Source: CANLBN01 sp034111645 (lineage in GTDB: Bacteria; Pseudomonadota; Gammaproteobacteria; Pseudomonadales; Cellvibrionaceae). Taken from it: DNA of 64,000 nucleotides. The number at the start of each line of letters is the position of its first letter. The first letter of the stretch is position 1. The DNA lies in the NCBI GenBank assembly GCA_034111645.1, contig JAWUWW010000011.1, positions 62,001 through 126,000 of the forward strand, given 5' to 3'. Both the position numbers and the translations under genes were made by a program. Shown here one piece after another: positions 25,356-34,296 of this stretch. Under the pieces are notes generated by a model. It saw nothing but the letters and a program-made list of their open reading frames with translations. It was not told where the DNA came from and did not search any database.

Positions 25356-26089
25356 TTTGCATCTCTTAAATTTTTAGCGTGGCCGGCTATGCTCGGTAAT
25401 TGCATAAATGACTCAATTAACTTTGCCCCCCAAACTCTATCAACTTCTTTGATATAGCTATCATTTTCATCAAAATGGTACTGATCGCCAAGCTTTAATG
25501 AATCGGCATAATAAAACTGAATGTCGATAGGCGGCCCTACACTTAAATTACTTTTAATAGTCGAGCCCATAGAAACTAAGGCACATAGCGCGCAAGTCTC
25601 CAAAGTGGTATCGATACTGATGATACGATCAAGAATAGGTTTGCCGTACTTACTCTCACCTATTTGTAAAAAAGGGGCCAACTTAGTTGCCGATATATAG
25701 TTACCCTCAGGATAAACCTTAGCTAACTCTTGTGCTTTACCAGCGATCTGACCGCCTACAATAAAATTTGCCGCAAAGGTTGGCCCACCGCCAGTTTTAC
25801 TTTGTTGATGAGTACTAGCGCGACCGATATATTCAACAGCATCGTAAAAATTACTGAAGCTCAGTAAATTTAATTCTGCAGCGTTATCGATATCTTTTCT
25901 TATTTGATTAATAACACCTTGAGTTGTTGCTAGATTACCCGATGCCAAAATACAGAACTGACTTTGTCCTACCACGCCAAAAGTATACATTTTTTTATAG
26001 GTGTTTACTAAATCAATCCCTGCATTAGTGCGTGAATCCGAACAAAAGATTATTCCTTCTTTTACTTTTATACCAAGGCAATAAGTCAC
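25313..26089 (-). CDS. Anbu (BPH-type) proteasome-like N-terminal hydrolase
   Basis: Bacterial proteasome-related protease of 258 residues. The Met is followed directly by Thr2 (MTYCLGIKV), which becomes the N-terminal nucleophile. SDSRTNAGIDLVNTYKKMYTF supplies the Asp and Lys of the Ntn active site, longer than HslV (about 175 residues) and matching Anbu. In Pseudomonas-like genomes Anbu sits with an alpha-E domain protein, a circularly permuted ATP-grasp protein and a transglutaminase-like protein; none is here. The 3' end overlaps dusC by 43 bases. ATG has a weak GGAG upstream (TTGGAGATAAAG). Confidence 0.93.
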   Translation of the reverse strand: MTYCLGIKVKEGIIFCSDSRTNAGIDLVNTYKKMYTFGVVGQSQFCILASGNLATTQGVINQIRKDIDNAAELNLLSFSNFYDAVEYIGRASTHQQSKTGGGPTFAANFIVGGQIAGKAQELAKVYPEGNYISATKLAPFLQIGESKYGKPILDRIISIDTTLETCALCALVSMGSTIKSNLSVGPPIDIQFYYADSLKLGDQYHFDENDSYIKEVDRVWGAKLIESFMQLPSIAGHAKNLRDANQANDKIPLPSDTV

Positions 26090-26348
26090 TCTTTATCTCC
26101 AAAAAAAACATACCATGAATATAGCTGATTAAGTGGAGCTTTTCACTATTTATCCATTCTTAATGAAGACAGTCCGCTTATTTTAATACTTGCCATTTAA
26201 TGAAACACTTAACATTTTTGATCTATATCAACAAATATCAATAAAATTATCGTTAACAGCCATTTCTGTTCATTTATTGCCTATACTTTAGCTAATATAA
26301 TCCAATCAATATTGATTTTAAATCGATACTTTTATTTAGGTGGGCTTA

Positions 26349-27920
26349 ATGCGCAATAATGGACCAGTAACCAACAAACAACTTGATTACAAAGAATCTC
26401 AAAAAATTGTATCTACTACCGATGAAAAAGGTGTAATTGTTGATGTCAATGATGATTTCGTATCTATTAGTGGCTTTACTCGAGAAGAATTAATCGGACA
26501 AGCCCATAATTTAGTTCGTCATCCATGGATGCCACAGGTAGCATTTACTGAATTGTGGCAGCACTGCAAGCAAGGAAAACCTTGGATGGGTATGGTAAAA
26601 AATCGCTGTAAAAATGGCGATCATTATTGGGTTGATGCTTTTATTACACCTATTTGCAAAAATGGTAAAGTTGCTGGGTTTCAATCCGTTAGACAAAAAC
26701 CTAATCATAAATTAATTGAAAAATCAGAAAAAGTTTACACCGAAAAGAAAAATATTTTTTCCGCCGCCAAAAACTTTTTTGATGGCGTAACTCACGTTAA
26801 TAAACTTTTTTTAGTTTTTTCTATATCCGCTGCTGTTGCGATATTTGTTGCTTCATTCAATATTTACGCAGGTATTGGTATTTTACTAATAACTAACTTT
26901 ATATGTGGCGTAACCATCGCTAAACCTTGGTCGCAATTTGCCAAAAAAACTGAGTCATTGTTTAAAAGTGAAGTTGCTAGTCGTATTTATACAGGACACA
27001 ATAATGAATTAAGCCAAATAAAACTAGCCTTTAAATTCATCCAATCACAGCAAGATACTATTCTTTATCGATCAGCTGGTATATCAGCCGATGTTAAACA
27101 TTCCGCCGATAATGCCCATAAGGAATCTACAACTACCCGTGCAGAAATTGAGCGACTCTACGGAGAAGTCGCAATGGCCGCCTCATCAACAGAGCAGTTA
27201 TCAGCGACGGTTCAAGATGTTGCTGAAAATGCGTCATCAACAGCGAGTGCGGCTGATGAATCAAAAGCAAATGTAACTAAGGGAAAAGTCATCTTAAGTG
27301 ACACTAAAGTGGCTATCGACGAACTAGTTGTGGCTGTGAATAGCTCTTCTAAAATAATAGAAGGCCTAAGTCACAGCTCAACAGAAATTAGCAGCGTTGT
27401 AGACGTCATTAGCAGTATTGCAGAACAGACTAATTTATTAGCTCTGAATGCTGCTATTGAGGCAGCACGAGCGGGGGAGCAAGGCCGTGGATTCGCTGTC
27501 GTTGCCGATGAAGTGCGCTCTCTTGCATCTAAAACGCAAGAGTCTACTGGTAAAATCAGTGCAATGATTTCAGCGTTGCAAAGCAAATCTAATCAAGCGG
27601 TTAGCTCTATCAGTAACAGCCATGAAAAAGTTTCTAAAAGCGTTGAAAATATTAATAATCTTGAAGATCAGTTTTCTACCATTTTTGATAATGTCGATAA
27701 TATTTCAAATATGTGTATTCATACAGCTGCAGCCACAGAAGAACAAAGTACTGTTACTACAGAGCTCAGTAAAAATATTATTAATATTCAGTCGGTCGGC
27801 GAACATACCGTGTTGGCAACACAACGCATGGAAGCATCCAATAAAAAGCTGATCGAGTCTACCGAATCATTAAATACCATGATCAGTCAATTTACCGTTG
27901 AGAAAGTGGACACCCACTAG
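26349..27920 (+). CDS. Aer-like PAS chemoreceptor (methyl-accepting protein)
   Basis: Energy/redox-taxis type receptor of 523 residues. It has an N-terminal cytoplasmic PAS domain (about 22-120; VDVNDDFVSISGFTREELIGQ, NRCKNGDHYWVDAFITPI), two close membrane helices (about 153-193) with no periplasmic domain, then a methyl-accepting cytoplasmic region with the invariant hairpin IAEQTNLLALNAAIEAARAG (near 360). The start is ATG 26349 after AGGTGGG; an in-frame GTG nine bases earlier overlaps that ribosome site. In Aer the PAS domain binds FAD; the usual NIVRHPDMP motif reads NLVRHPWMP here. Confidence 0.93.
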   Translation: MRNNGPVTNKQLDYKESQKIVSTTDEKGVIVDVNDDFVSISGFTREELIGQAHNLVRHPWMPQVAFTELWQHCKQGKPWMGMVKNRCKNGDHYWVDAFITPICKNGKVAGFQSVRQKPNHKLIEKSEKVYTEKKNIFSAAKNFFDGVTHVNKLFLVFSISAAVAIFVASFNIYAGIGILLITNFICGVTIAKPWSQFAKKTESLFKSEVASRIYTGHNNELSQIKLAFKFIQSQQDTILYRSAGISADVKHSADNAHKESTTTRAEIERLYGEVAMAASSTEQLSATVQDVAENASSTASAADESKANVTKGKVILSDTKVAIDELVVAVNSSSKIIEGLSHSSTEISSVVDVISSIAEQTNLLALNAAIEAARAGEQGRGFAVVADEVRSLASKTQESTGKISAMISALQSKSNQAVSSISNSHEKVSKSVENINNLEDQFSTIFDNVDNISNMCIHTAAATEEQSTVTTELSKNIINIQSVGEHTVLATQRMEASNKKLIESTESLNTMISQFTVEKVDTH

Positions 27921-28019
27921 AATAACTGTTGAATATTTACTTATTGATAGGCAACATTTTTTGAACCAATCGTAGATAAGAAAAGTTGATGCCAAGAGTT
28001 AAATCAATAGAAAGTAAGA

Positions 28020-28052
28020 CAAAAAAACCCAGCATAAGCTGGGTTGTTTTAT
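28020..28052. terminator. Intrinsic terminator between chemoreceptor and tRNA-Arg
   Basis: The stem AACCCAGC / GCTGGGTT with an ATAA loop has A-runs on one side and GTTTTAT on the other. On the minus strand it lies two bases past the tRNA CCA end and is followed by a T-run, so it ends the tRNA transcript; it can also terminate the plus-strand receptor gene. Confidence 0.9.
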
Positions 28053-28053
28053 A

Positions 28054-28130
28054 TGGTGCACTCGGGAGGATTCGAACCTCCGACCGCTCGGTTCGTAGCC
28101 GAGTACTCTATCCAGCTGAGCTACGAGTGC
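28054..28130 (-). tRNA. tRNA-Arg (anticodon ACG), CCA encoded
   Basis: Reading the minus strand, the 77-base cloverleaf has acceptor GCACTCG pairing with CGAGTGC, D arm AGCTCAGCTGGATAGAGT, anticodon stem CTCGG/CCGAG with loop CTACGAA (anticodon ACG), T arm GGAGG-TTCGAATC-CCTCC, discriminator A and an encoded CCA. A34 is the target of TadA, also encoded in this window. Confidence 0.97.
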
Positions 28131-28270
28131 ATAAGAGGCGCGTATGGTAGAGATTTGTAGACCTAGCGTCAAGAAGATTTATTAACTATTAGCTGAATAC
28201 TTACCTAAACCATAACCCGATGATTAAAAATTGTAGCGTCACTTATATCACTATTATTATTAACGCTTTG

Positions 28271-28888
28271 TTAGTCTGTATAAACTGGACCAATACCCAT
28301 ATTCCACAATATAACAGAGCTAACTATCACAATAACCATCATCACAAGACCAACAGTAACGATAGAGCTGGCAAACATAAAAGCTCTTTCTTTTGAGATA
28401 TTCATCAAAATAGGAAGACCTTCATAAATTAAATAAACAGCGTAGGCACCAGCGATGCCGAGTGCGGTTACGTTTAACCATAAACCAGGATATATACCAA
28501 AAATGCCCGCTAAAAAAATAGGAGTTGTTACATAAACAGCTAATGCAGTACCTTCGTAATGGCGCTTTTCTGCCGAGTCTTTTACTCCATATGTACGCGA
28601 CATCCAATTTATAAACTCACCTAAGATAAATACACCGGCTAACAAAGCAACGTAGGCAAGACCACATAATTGACTTGCACTTTGAATAGTTAATTTAACA
28701 GGATCTCCGCTGCCGAATGTCCAACCTATTTGAGTGACGCCAATGAAAAAAGAAATACATGGAATGAGGGCTAAAAAAGGCACGTGACTTAAAAATACCT
28801 GCTTAAATGACTCCTCTTCACTTCGTATTGCTTTCCATTCGCTACTAGGACGCAGCATAATACCCAAAGTATGACTTAGAAATGACAT
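28271..28888 (-). CDS. Yip1-family inner-membrane protein
   Basis: A 205-residue membrane protein with five predicted helices after a short cytoplasmic N-terminus. The opening LGIMLRPSSEWKAIRSEE...FLSHVPFLALIPCISFFIG is the signature of bacterial YIP1-domain proteins. Function in bacteria is not established. It is alone between the tRNA and sspB; the 176 bases upstream (28889-29064) contain no further gene. Confidence 0.88.
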   Translation of the reverse strand: MSFLSHTLGIMLRPSSEWKAIRSEEESFKQVFLSHVPFLALIPCISFFIGVTQIGWTFGSGDPVKLTIQSASQLCGLAYVALLAGVFILGEFINWMSRTYGVKDSAEKRHYEGTALAVYVTTPIFLAGIFGIYPGLWLNVTALGIAGAYAVYLIYEGLPILMNISKERAFMFASSIVTVGLVMMVIVIVSSVILWNMGIGPVYTD

Positions 28889-29064
28889 GTTAACCTCACT
28901 ATTAGTTGAGCTAATATTTATAAAACTTATTATTTAGACTACTTAACTAAATCGTATCTATAAGAGATACCTAAAATAAATTAAGATTTTAGAACCAACG
29001 TAAATAAAAAAGCAATCACTACCATCGAAATCAACATCTTAAATTGTTGAATTAGTTTAAATCA

Positions 29065-29478
29065 CTATTTAACGACTTTCAAACTAGGCCTGAGTTGAGT
29101 GACAGCACTTTTTTTCTTATTGCCAGAATTTGTGCCTGGAGGTGGCGTATCATCAGGTTCTGAGTCAAGCTCAAAAACCATGCCTTGCTGATTTTCTTTG
29201 GCATAGATACCCATAACAGCACTACAAGGGACAAATATATCAGTTGGAACGCCACCAAAACGTGCACGAAAGCTCAAACACCCATTTTCTAAAGAAAACT
29301 GCATTACGGCAGAAGGAGAAATATTTAGCACAACTTGCCCATCAGCATTTACATGATCTTGAGGAACGCTGACATTCTTTGCCATTGCGTTTACGAGAAC
29401 ATAAGGAGTGCATTGATTGTCTACAATCCACTCATAAAGTGCCTTAATTAGATAAGGGCGACTCGACGACATTGCCAT
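29065..29478 (-). CDS. sspB: SspB, ClpXP adaptor (stringent starvation protein B)
   Basis: Delivers ssrA-tagged proteins to ClpXP. The 137-residue protein has the conserved SRPYLIKALYEWIVDN start, VNISPSAV and FRARFGGVPTDIFVP core, and ends in a flexible linker and a basic ClpX-binding tail (TQLRPSLKVVK). I choose ATG 29478 (spacing from GAGATG is reasonable); ATG 29487 has no space for a ribosome site and 29472 is also possible. It follows sspA by 80 bases, the usual gammaproteobacterial pair. Confidence 0.94.
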   Translation of the reverse strand: MAMSSSRPYLIKALYEWIVDNQCTPYVLVNAMAKNVSVPQDHVNADGQVVLNISPSAVMQFSLENGCLSFRARFGGVPTDIFVPCSAVMGIYAKENQQGMVFELDSEPDDTPPPGTNSGNKKKSAVTQLRPSLKVVK

Positions 29479-29558
29479 GATATTCATCTCTACTACTATC
29501 TATCTTTGGCTTTAACCTAAGAGGAAGATAGTGACATACTGCCAAATGATTTTATTAA

Positions 29559-30191
29559 TTAAGTGCGCATTTCTTTTTCGTATTCGGTTAAACTTTCAAC
29601 GAAAGATTCACGTTTGAAAAGCAAGTCCATATAATCGAGCAGCGGCTTGGTTTGACGTGTGTTGGGAATATCGACACCAAACTCTTGCAGGCGCCACAAG
29701 ATAGGGGCCAAACAACAATCGACTAAGGTAAATTCGTCACTCATAAAAAAAGGTTTTTCTGCGAATATTGGCGCGACAGTTAACAAGCCATCTTTGAGTT
29801 CTTTGGCAGATTTTACGACGGCGTCTTTGCTCTTATTTGCGACAATAATATCAACAAGCGGTGACCAATCTTTTTCTATTCTAAACATCCATAGGCGGCT
29901 CTGGGCACGCGCAACAGGATAAACTGGTAACAATGGTGGATGAGGAAAACGCTCATCAAGGTATTCCATCATAACCTTAGACTCATAAAGAACTAAATCT
30001 CTATCTAATAATGCTGGCAAGGTATTATAGGGAGTCATTTCTGACACTTCTTCTGGCATGTCGTTAGGATCAACATCGATCAAATCAACTGTTACACCTT
30101 TTTCAGCCAACACAATTCTTACACGATGGCTATAATGATCACGCCCATCAGAAAAATATGTCATTGACGATCGTTTAGTCACGACACCCAT
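29559..30191 (-). CDS. sspA: SspA, stringent starvation protein A
   Basis: RNA-polymerase-associated GST-fold protein that modulates transcription in stationary phase and acid stress. The 210-residue protein contains HYSHRVRIVLAEKGV, NTLPALLDRDLVLYES and MEYLDERFPHPPLLP, all typical of SspA. It starts at ATG 30191 with AGGTGGG about 5 bases upstream; the GTG at 30200 overlaps that site. It lies downstream of the cytochrome bc1 genes, a conserved arrangement. Confidence 0.95.
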   Translation of the reverse strand: MGVVTKRSSMTYFSDGRDHYSHRVRIVLAEKGVTVDLIDVDPNDMPEEVSEMTPYNTLPALLDRDLVLYESKVMMEYLDERFPHPPLLPVYPVARAQSRLWMFRIEKDWSPLVDIIVANKSKDAVVKSAKELKDGLLTVAPIFAEKPFFMSDEFTLVDCCLAPILWRLQEFGVDIPNTRQTKPLLDYMDLLFKRESFVESLTEYEKEMRT

Positions 30192-30237
30192 TGAGCCCAC
30201 CTCAGTATTTAAATTTATAAAGAATATATATAGAAAT

Positions 30238-30264
30238 GGGCAGCGTTAATTAATACAACTGCCC
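30238..30264 (-). terminator. Inverted repeat downstream of petB/C, possible weak terminator
   Basis: GGGCAG and CTGCCC are separated by 15 AT-rich bases, 73 bases past the cytochrome gene stop and ahead of sspA. On the minus strand it is followed by ATTTCTATAT, which is too broken for a strong intrinsic terminator. It may equally be part of sspA regulation. Confidence 0.45.
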
Positions 30265-30336
30265 AATCTGATTTACCATAAAAATTTTAGCGAATTCTTG
30301 ATTATTAATGATTAACAACCAGATCGCTAAATGAAC

Positions 30337-32562
30337 TTAGTGAATTTCTTTCCAATATTCTCGGTTAAGAAGAACAGTGAGTACAAGCAACACTAATAAA
30401 AACAAAAGAACAAATATACCGATGTAGCGACGATCATCAGCAGTAGGATCGGCCACATATTCTAAAAAGTTAACTAAATCATAAATGGCTGCATCGAACT
30501 GTTGTGCGTCCATCGTGCCTTTAATAGCGCCTTCGGCTAAACTACCGCAATGTTCGTCTTGCTTAGCTTCGCCTAATGCATTACGAATAGTCTTACCACT
30601 ACTATCAAGCAGCGGGCCTGCAGCACATTCGGGCAAACCCTGCAGCTCTAGCATTGCATGCGGCATACCTACATTTGCAAAAACGCGATTATTGACGCCC
30701 AAAGGACGAGTATCATCTTTATAGAAATTACGTAAGTACGTGTATAGCCACTCAGGATTACGTGCTCGAGCGACTAACGTCAAATCAGGTGGCGCAGCTC
30801 CAAAAAAGCTTTTAGATTGGGCTTTATCCATGGAAATTGTCATCAGATCGCCAATTTTACTCTGTGAAAAAATCAGGTTTTCTCTCATTAGATCATGAGG
30901 AATACCAAGATCATCAGCTACGCGCTCGTAGCGAGAAAACTTAGCAGAATGACAGCCCATACAATAGTTTATAAACAGCTGAGCACCACGTTGAAGTGAT
31001 GGTTTGTTTTTTGTATCTGCGTCAAACTCATCACACGGAATACTTCCGCAAGCGAAAGCACCACCCGCTGCAACTGCTTTAATTGGCACAACAACCATAA
31101 CTATAAAGAATAGTAACCCCAAAAAGACTAGGCGACGTGGCAAGCCTTTCATCTGCAGACGCTCGGGCTCAGGAAAGACTGAATCTTTCGAGGTAAGCCA
31201 TGGCAATGCTATTGTTACAGCCGCTAGAGTCAAACCAAATATTCGTATAAAGACTGGCACTTCTTTATCGAGTACTGATAAAGATATAGCGGCTAAACCG
31301 ACGCCAAAGACACCACAGATAAACCAATTGAGTATTGACTTAACCTTAGGGCTACCGGGGTTAGTCCAAATCGGCATCGTAATAAAGAATACAAAATAGA
31401 ATAAGGTTCCCAACTGTGCCAACATTGTTCGACCGTCAGTTGGCGCCTTAACACCCAAGTAACCCAATACTACAAACATTGCTGCAAATGAGAGCAACAT
31501 AAGTCTAGGTATCCAGCCTTTGTAGCGCATAGATCTTACTGGGCTCTTATCTAACCAAGGCAATAAGAACAAGATAACGATAGCGGCTATCATGCACATA
31601 AAGCCCAAAAGCTTAGCTGTAAACACGCCACCAAGATCAATCGTTACCGCACGTAAAATTGCATAAAACGGCGTAAAGTACCAAACCGGAGCAATATGAA
31701 CGGGGGTTTTTAAGTTATTCGCCTCTTCAAAGTTTGCGTACTCTAAAAAGAAACCACCCATTTCTGGAAAGTAAAAAATAACCGTTACAAAGGCGATCAA
31801 AAATGCAGAGATACCGACAAGATCGTGTACAGAATAATAAGGGTGGAATTTAATCCCATCAAGGGGGACACCATCTGGGCCTTTATTCTTTTTGATGTCT
31901 ATGCCATCGGGGTTATTAGAACCTACTTCATGCAATGCTAAGATATGCATCACAACCAAACCTAGCAACACGATAGGAAGGGCAACAACATGCAGTGCAA
32001 AGAAACGATTCAATGTAATTTCAGATATTAGAAAATCTCCGCGAATCCACTGAACAAGATCTTCACCAACAACAGGAATAGCGCCAAATAGAGAGACAAT
32101 TACCTGCGCACCCCAATATGACATTTGACCCCAAGGCAATACATAACCCAAGAAAGCCTCAGCCATCAATACAACATAAATAGTCATACCGAATATCCAC
32201 ACAAGTTCGCGGGGGGCTTTATAAGAGCCATAAAGCAAACCACGGAACATATGAAGATAAACAACTATAAAGAATGCAGAAGCACCCACAGCATGCATTA
32301 AGCGAATAATATCGCAATAATCGACATCTCGCATACAGTATTCAACCGATGCAAATGCACCTTCTGCTGTAGGCACGTAAATCATTACTAACCAAATACC
32401 GGTCAGTAATTGATTAACTAAAACTAAGAGAGAAAAAACACCGAAAAAATACCAAAAATTAAAGTTTTTAGGCGCGTAATAATTACCCATATGGGTATTC
32501 CACGCACGCTGTACGGGCAGTCTCTCATCAACCCAATTCCAAAGACCTGTTAAGAAGTTCAT
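30337..32562 (-). CDS. petB/petC: Fused cytochrome b - cytochrome c1 of the bc1 complex
   Basis: One 741-residue frame carries two subunits of ubiquinol:cytochrome c reductase. Residues 1 to about 400 are cytochrome b: haem ligands His90, His104, His191 and His206, and a Qo motif PVWY (292-295). Two extra hydrophobic segments follow (about 409-430 and 436-456). Then a signal-peptide-like stretch starting at Met471 (KGLPRR, hydrophobic core, AVAA near 499), mature cytochrome c1 with CMGCH (534-538), the likely Met ligand in GMPHA (633) and a C-terminal anchor (713-732). In Bradyrhizobium FbcH a similar fusion is processed after synthesis. petA overlaps its start by one base. Confidence 0.95.
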   Translation of the reverse strand: MNFLTGLWNWVDERLPVQRAWNTHMGNYYAPKNFNFWYFFGVFSLLVLVNQLLTGIWLVMIYVPTAEGAFASVEYCMRDVDYCDIIRLMHAVGASAFFIVVYLHMFRGLLYGSYKAPRELVWIFGMTIYVVLMAEAFLGYVLPWGQMSYWGAQVIVSLFGAIPVVGEDLVQWIRGDFLISEITLNRFFALHVVALPIVLLGLVVMHILALHEVGSNNPDGIDIKKNKGPDGVPLDGIKFHPYYSVHDLVGISAFLIAFVTVIFYFPEMGGFFLEYANFEEANNLKTPVHIAPVWYFTPFYAILRAVTIDLGGVFTAKLLGFMCMIAAIVILFLLPWLDKSPVRSMRYKGWIPRLMLLSFAAMFVVLGYLGVKAPTDGRTMLAQLGTLFYFVFFITMPIWTNPGSPKVKSILNWFICGVFGVGLAAISLSVLDKEVPVFIRIFGLTLAAVTIALPWLTSKDSVFPEPERLQMKGLPRRLVFLGLLFFIVMVVVPIKAVAAGGAFACGSIPCDEFDADTKNKPSLQRGAQLFINYCMGCHSAKFSRYERVADDLGIPHDLMRENLIFSQSKIGDLMTISMDKAQSKSFFGAAPPDLTLVARARNPEWLYTYLRNFYKDDTRPLGVNNRVFANVGMPHAMLELQGLPECAAGPLLDSSGKTIRNALGEAKQDEHCGSLAEGAIKGTMDAQQFDAAIYDLVNFLEYVADPTADDRRYIGIFVLLFLLVLLVLTVLLNREYWKEIH

Positions 32563-33164
32563 TATGAGCTCTCCCCATCATTACCAACGACTATCAATGT
32601 ATCTGTAATATACGCGTGCGGAGGCACTTCAAGATTTAACGGTGCAGGAACAGATTTATAAACGCGTCCAGCTAAATCAAATTTAGAGCCATGACATGGA
32701 CAAAAGAAACCACCTAGCCAAGAATCGCCACCTAGGTCTTTTGCGCCTACTTCAGGTCTAAACTGAGGAGCGCAGCCTAGATGAGTGCAAACTCCTAGCA
32801 TTATCATAAATTCGGGACGTCTAGAACGCGTTTCATTTTGTGCATAGCTAGGCTGCTGATCATTTAAAGAGTTTGGATCACTTAGATCATCCTCAACTTT
32901 CTTTAAGTTTGCAATCGTTTCATCTGTTCTGCGAAGTATAAAAACAGGCTTGCCTCGCCACTCTTCTACAATCATCTGGCCTGGCTCAATTGCCGCTAGA
33001 TTGATTCGCACTGGAGCACCCGCTGCTCTCGCCTTAGCGCTTGGATTCCAAGACCCAATAAATGGCACGGCTACACCAACTGCACCGGCTACGCCTACAA
33101 CTGATGTGACAACCGTTAAAAAACGACGTCGACTCTCATTGACTATTACTTCGCCATCACTCAT
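32562..33164 (-). CDS. petA: Rieske iron-sulfur subunit of cytochrome bc1
   Basis: Transfers electrons from ubiquinol to cytochrome c1. The 200-residue protein opens with a Tat-type signal/anchor (NESRRRFLTVVTS, then a hydrophobic helix) and has both Rieske cluster boxes: CTHLGCAP near residue 126 and CPCHGSKFD near 155, including the disulfide cysteines. It is first in the pet operon; TATAAT at about 33195-33200 (minus-strand sense) is a candidate -10 but its -35 is poor. The last base is shared with the petB/C ATG. Confidence 0.96.
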   Translation of the reverse strand: MSDGEVIVNESRRRFLTVVTSVVGVAGAVGVAVPFIGSWNPSAKARAAGAPVRINLAAIEPGQMIVEEWRGKPVFILRRTDETIANLKKVEDDLSDPNSLNDQQPSYAQNETRSRRPEFMIMLGVCTHLGCAPQFRPEVGAKDLGGDSWLGGFFCPCHGSKFDLAGRVYKSVPAPLNLEVPPHAYITDTLIVVGNDGESS

Positions 33165-33354
33165 GACGCCACTCTCCCATCATCTGTAATGTGGATATTA
33201 TAAAGTTAGATAAGAATATTATTGATTTTTTGGTATTTGATTTGATTTTTCAGCGACCTAAAGAAAACTTCATTCAAAAATAGTGACATATTATATGAAA
33301 TCACTACAACCTTACAAGGATAGTCTGCTTTAGTTACCTAAGCACGAAAAAATC

Positions 33355-33392
33355 ACAAAAAAAATGCTCAGATGACAAGCAAACTGAGCATT
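33355..33392 (-). terminator. Intrinsic terminator of the rplM-rpsI operon
   Basis: The minus-strand sequence has AATGCTCAG / CTGAGCATT, a perfect 9-base-pair stem with a 12-base loop, followed by eight T residues. It is 41 bases after the rpsI stop and separates the ribosomal pair from petA. Confidence 0.93.
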
Positions 33393-33433
33393 GTTTAAAC
33401 GCTTCAACAAAAAATCTGCAAAATAGCCAGTAA

Positions 33434-33826
33434 TTAACGTTTTGAGAATTGTGGCTTTTTGCGTGCTTTACGCAGACCAACCTTCTTACGCTCAACTTCG
33501 CGAGCATCACGGGTTACATAACCTGCAGCACGAAGGGGCTGACGATTAATTTCATCGTATTGCATTAACGCACGAGTAAGTCCGTGACGAATAGCGCCCG
33601 CCTGACCAAAGCTACCACCGCCTTTGACAGTTGCATTGATATCGAATTGCTCTACAGAGCCTAGCAGTTCAAGTGGCTGACGTACGATCATCCGCGCAAC
33701 TTCTCGACCAAAATACTCATCTACCGGACGACCGTTGATAGTAATCACACCAGTTCCCTTAGTAAGAAATACTCGTGCTGTCGAAGTTTTACGACGACCT
33801 GTTCCATAATATTGTGTTGCTGACAT
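33434..33826 (-). CDS. rpsI: 30S ribosomal protein S9
   Basis: 130 residues, full length. The YYGTGRRKTSTARVFL start and the KKPQFSKR C-terminal tail, which reaches the P-site tRNA, are intact. It follows rplM by 13 bases, in the standard L13-S9 operon. Confidence 0.98.
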   Translation of the reverse strand: MSATQYYGTGRRKTSTARVFLTKGTGVITINGRPVDEYFGREVARMIVRQPLELLGSVEQFDINATVKGGGSFGQAGAIRHGLTRALMQYDEINRQPLRAAGYVTRDAREVERKKVGLRKARKKPQFSKR

Positions 33827-33839
33827 ATTTAGCTCCCGA

Positions 33840-34268
33840 TTAGAGTGTCAGTTCTTGTGGTTGCTGAGCCGCATGTGGATGCTCAGTACCTGCATAAACT
33901 TTCAGTTTTTTAAACATCGCACGACCAAGAGGGCCTTTAGGCAACATGCCTTTAACCGCAATCTCGATAGTACGCTCAGGAGCTTTTTGAATAAGCTTTT
34001 CGAAGCTTATTGATTTGATACCACCAATGTAGCCTGTGTGGTGATGAAACATTTTTGCCTTTGCCTTATTGCCCGTAACATGGACTTTTTCAGCAGTAAC
34101 GACAACGATGTAATCGCCAGTGTCAACATGGGGGGTATACTCAGGTTTATGCTTACCGCGCAGGCGGGTGGCAATCTCAGTAGCCATACGGCCTAAAGTT
34201 TTGCCTTCAGCATCAATTAAATACCAGTCGCGCTTTACGCTTTCTGGCTTGGCACTTATAGTCTTCAT
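33840..34268 (-). CDS. rplM: 50S ribosomal protein L13
   Basis: 142 residues, the family's usual length. Conserved KRDWYLIDAEGKTLGRMATEIA, HVDTGDYIVVV and the MLPKGPLGRAMFKKLKVYAG signature are present. It is the first gene of the L13-S9 operon, with an apparent sigma70 promoter close upstream. Confidence 0.98.
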   Translation of the reverse strand: MKTISAKPESVKRDWYLIDAEGKTLGRMATEIATRLRGKHKPEYTPHVDTGDYIVVVTAEKVHVTGNKAKAKMFHHHTGYIGGIKSISFEKLIQKAPERTIEIAVKGMLPKGPLGRAMFKKLKVYAGTEHPHAAQQPQELTL

Positions 34269-34296
34269 GTTATCTGCCTAATCTGATGTACATCCC

